Below, piece by piece: positions 62,880 to 64,000 of a stretch of 64,000 nucleotides of DNA (within the stretch, counting starts at the first letter, position 1; every line of letters begins with the position of its first letter). This DNA is from Paracoccus versutus (GTDB lineage: Bacteria > Pseudomonadota > Alphaproteobacteria > Rhodobacterales > Rhodobacteraceae): assembly GCF_000763885.1 (NCBI RefSeq), contig NZ_JRKO01000015.1, forward strand, positions 36,678 through 100,677, read 5' to 3'. Position numbers and translations under genes: made by a program. A model generated the notes under the pieces. That model had not been told where the DNA came from and did not search any database. It saw only the letters and a program-made list of their open reading frames with translations.

Positions 62880-63998
62880 CTAGCGGCGGTCGCGGACGCT
62901 GTAATAGACCAGCACCAGGATCGACCAGCCGGCCAGCAGCATGCCGGTGATCATCGCCCAGAGCCAGGGCCGGTTCGGCTCGGTCGCGCTTTGCGCCACC
63001 TTGGGCTCGATATGGGCGGCCAGGTAGCGGGCCTGGCGCTGCGCCTCGGCCAGCGCCGTCTCATGGGCGATGCGGGCCGAGCGATAGGCGCCCTCGGCGA
63101 ATTCGCGGTCCACGGCCAGCTTTTCGTATTCCGCCATCAGCTGGGCATAGCTTTCGCCGGCCGGGCCCTGGCCCTCGGCGCCGAACTTGGCCCGCTCGGC
63201 CTCGATCAGCCGGCGCAGCGCGTCGATCTTCTGCTGGGACTGGGTGACGCGGTGGTCGGTGGGCTGGGCATTGTCCAGAAGCAGGTCGTGGGCGACCAGC
63301 GCCTCGGCCAGCTGCGCCTGCAGCCCGCTCAGCACCCCCATCTGCCCGGCGAGGTCGGCCTCGGGGTCGACGATCTGCGAGCGCATGCGGAAGGCGGTCA
63401 TCGCCTGGCGGGTCTCGGTCAGCTCGGCGCGGGCCTTGTCCAGCTCGGCCTTGGCCAGGCGGGTGGCGTCGTCCTGGGCGATGGTCGAGAGCGCGTTGAT
63501 CTTGTCCGAGCTTTCCTGGAACACCGCGGCGGCGATCTCCTGCGCGTCCTGGGCGGTGAAGGCGCTGACCTTGAGCGTGATCAGCTGGGTGCCGCTGTCG
63601 TAGAGCACCTTGACCTGGCGCTGCCAGTAGTCGGTCAGCTCCTCGACATGGCCCTCGGGGTCGAAGGCGAAGACGAAGTCATGCGGCCAGGCGCGCGCGT
63701 AGCGGGCGCGCAGGTCGAGCCGGGCGTCGATCCTTTCGACCATGTCCTGGCTGCGGATGTATTCGTAGAGGATGTCGGTGTCCGAGGCGCTGCCGCCGGC
63801 GCTGGCCAGCGGCGCCAGCCCGCCCAGGAGGTCGATGGCGGGGGTGGATTGTTCCTTGCGCACCGAGAAGCCGACGGTCGAGACATACTGGTCCTCGGCG
63901 CGCAGCCAGAGATAGCCGGCCCAGAGGAGGCTCGGCAGCACCACCAGCGCCAGGAACGAGCCCAGGATCAGCCAGTGCCGGCGCCGCGGCTCGGCCAT
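62880..63998 (-). CDS. Capsule polysaccharide export inner-membrane protein (KpsE/CtrB-like), N-terminus possibly beyond the window
   Basis: 372 residues from the ATG at 63998, two bases from the window end, so the true start may be further upstream. A membrane helix lies at about 9-30 (WLILGSFLALVVLPSLLWAG) and a second near the C-terminus (WAMITGMLLAGWSILVLVYY), with a long periplasmic coiled coil between (about 165-330). This is the polysaccharide co-polymerase topology of KpsE/CtrB/WcbD proteins, which link the exporter to the outer-membrane KpsD channel. It is followed directly by kpsT. Confidence 0.85.
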   Translation of the reverse strand: MAEPRRRHWLILGSFLALVVLPSLLWAGYLWLRAEDQYVSTVGFSVRKEQSTPAIDLLGGLAPLASAGGSASDTDILYEYIRSQDMVERIDARLDLRARYARAWPHDFVFAFDPEGHVEELTDYWQRQVKVLYDSGTQLITLKVSAFTAQDAQEIAAAVFQESSDKINALSTIAQDDATRLAKAELDKARAELTETRQAMTAFRMRSQIVDPEADLAGQMGVLSGLQAQLAEALVAHDLLLDNAQPTDHRVTQSQQKIDALRRLIEAERAKFGAEGQGPAGESYAQLMAEYEKLAVDREFAEGAYRSARIAHETALAEAQRQARYLAAHIEPKVAQSATEPNRPWLWAMITGMLLAGWSILVLVYYSVRDRR

Positions 63999-64000
63999 GC

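Noticed and set aside
1..64000. tRNA, rRNA, riboswitch or origin of replication
   Set aside because: None of the expected conserved sequences or folds was recognised on either strand.

Overview
The window is high-GC DNA with the gene content and codon use of an alphaproteobacterium. The mix of tripartite tricarboxylate (TTT) transport, FCD-type GntR regulators, a double-length ProW, type I secretion and KpsE/KpsT-like capsule export points to the Rhodobacterales, plausibly a Paracoccus relative. This is an inference from gene types; no rRNA, tRNA or replication gene is present. Dense catabolic and transport modules are separated by stretches of decayed genes, which suggests an accessory region of a chromosome, chromid or large plasmid.

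Left part (1-13 kb): a tricarboxylate-type catabolic island. It holds a TcuA-like flavin dehydrogenase and a phosphosulfolactate-synthase-like TIM barrel (minus strand), then an AbrB-duplication membrane protein, an SDR with an altered active site, a complete TctCBA transporter, two MmgE/PrpD-family enzymes flanking a GntR regulator, and an exported alpha/beta hydrolase. Two matching inverted repeats (around 2.9 and 4.9 kb) suggest shared control. No described pathway combines these enzymes, so the substrate is open.

13-15.2 kb is decayed: a broken Mu gpF-like phage head gene, a response-regulator fragment and unidentified remnants. 15.2-29.3 kb is a type I secretion locus: a 2115-residue animal-type haem peroxidase fused to RTX repeats (resembling manganese-oxidising MopA proteins), the secretion ATPase, a second RTX protein with an N-terminal membrane segment, and the HlyD adaptor. 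Upstream are a response regulator and a histidine kinase, and a 100-bp ladder of GTCC repeats spaced 23-24 bp. A 43-residue membrane peptide and a YncE-like pseudogene follow.

31.7-41.9 kb looks like quaternary-amine (carnitine/betaine) catabolism. It has a PAS-LuxR regulator, a carnitine-dehydrogenase-like enzyme, a beta-keto-acid cleavage enzyme, a hot-dog thioesterase, an MHS-type transporter, an M19 dipeptidase relative lacking canonical metal ligands, and a ProVWX transporter. 41.9-50 kb has two SDRs, GntR and DeoR regulators, an inositol-monophosphatase-family phosphatase and a ferric/sugar-phosphate-type ABC importer.

The right part (50-64 kb) contains an unidentified decayed gene, TauE/SafE and LysR, a PHB-depolymerase-family esterase, a lipoprotein and an HWE histidine kinase. 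A broken aromatic-degradation remnant follows (flavin monooxygenase and dienelactone hydrolase fragments, LysR pseudogene). Next is a GntR / flavin-reductase / MHS-transporter module with a 16-bp palindrome. The window ends in the KpsT and KpsE-like genes of a capsule export system.
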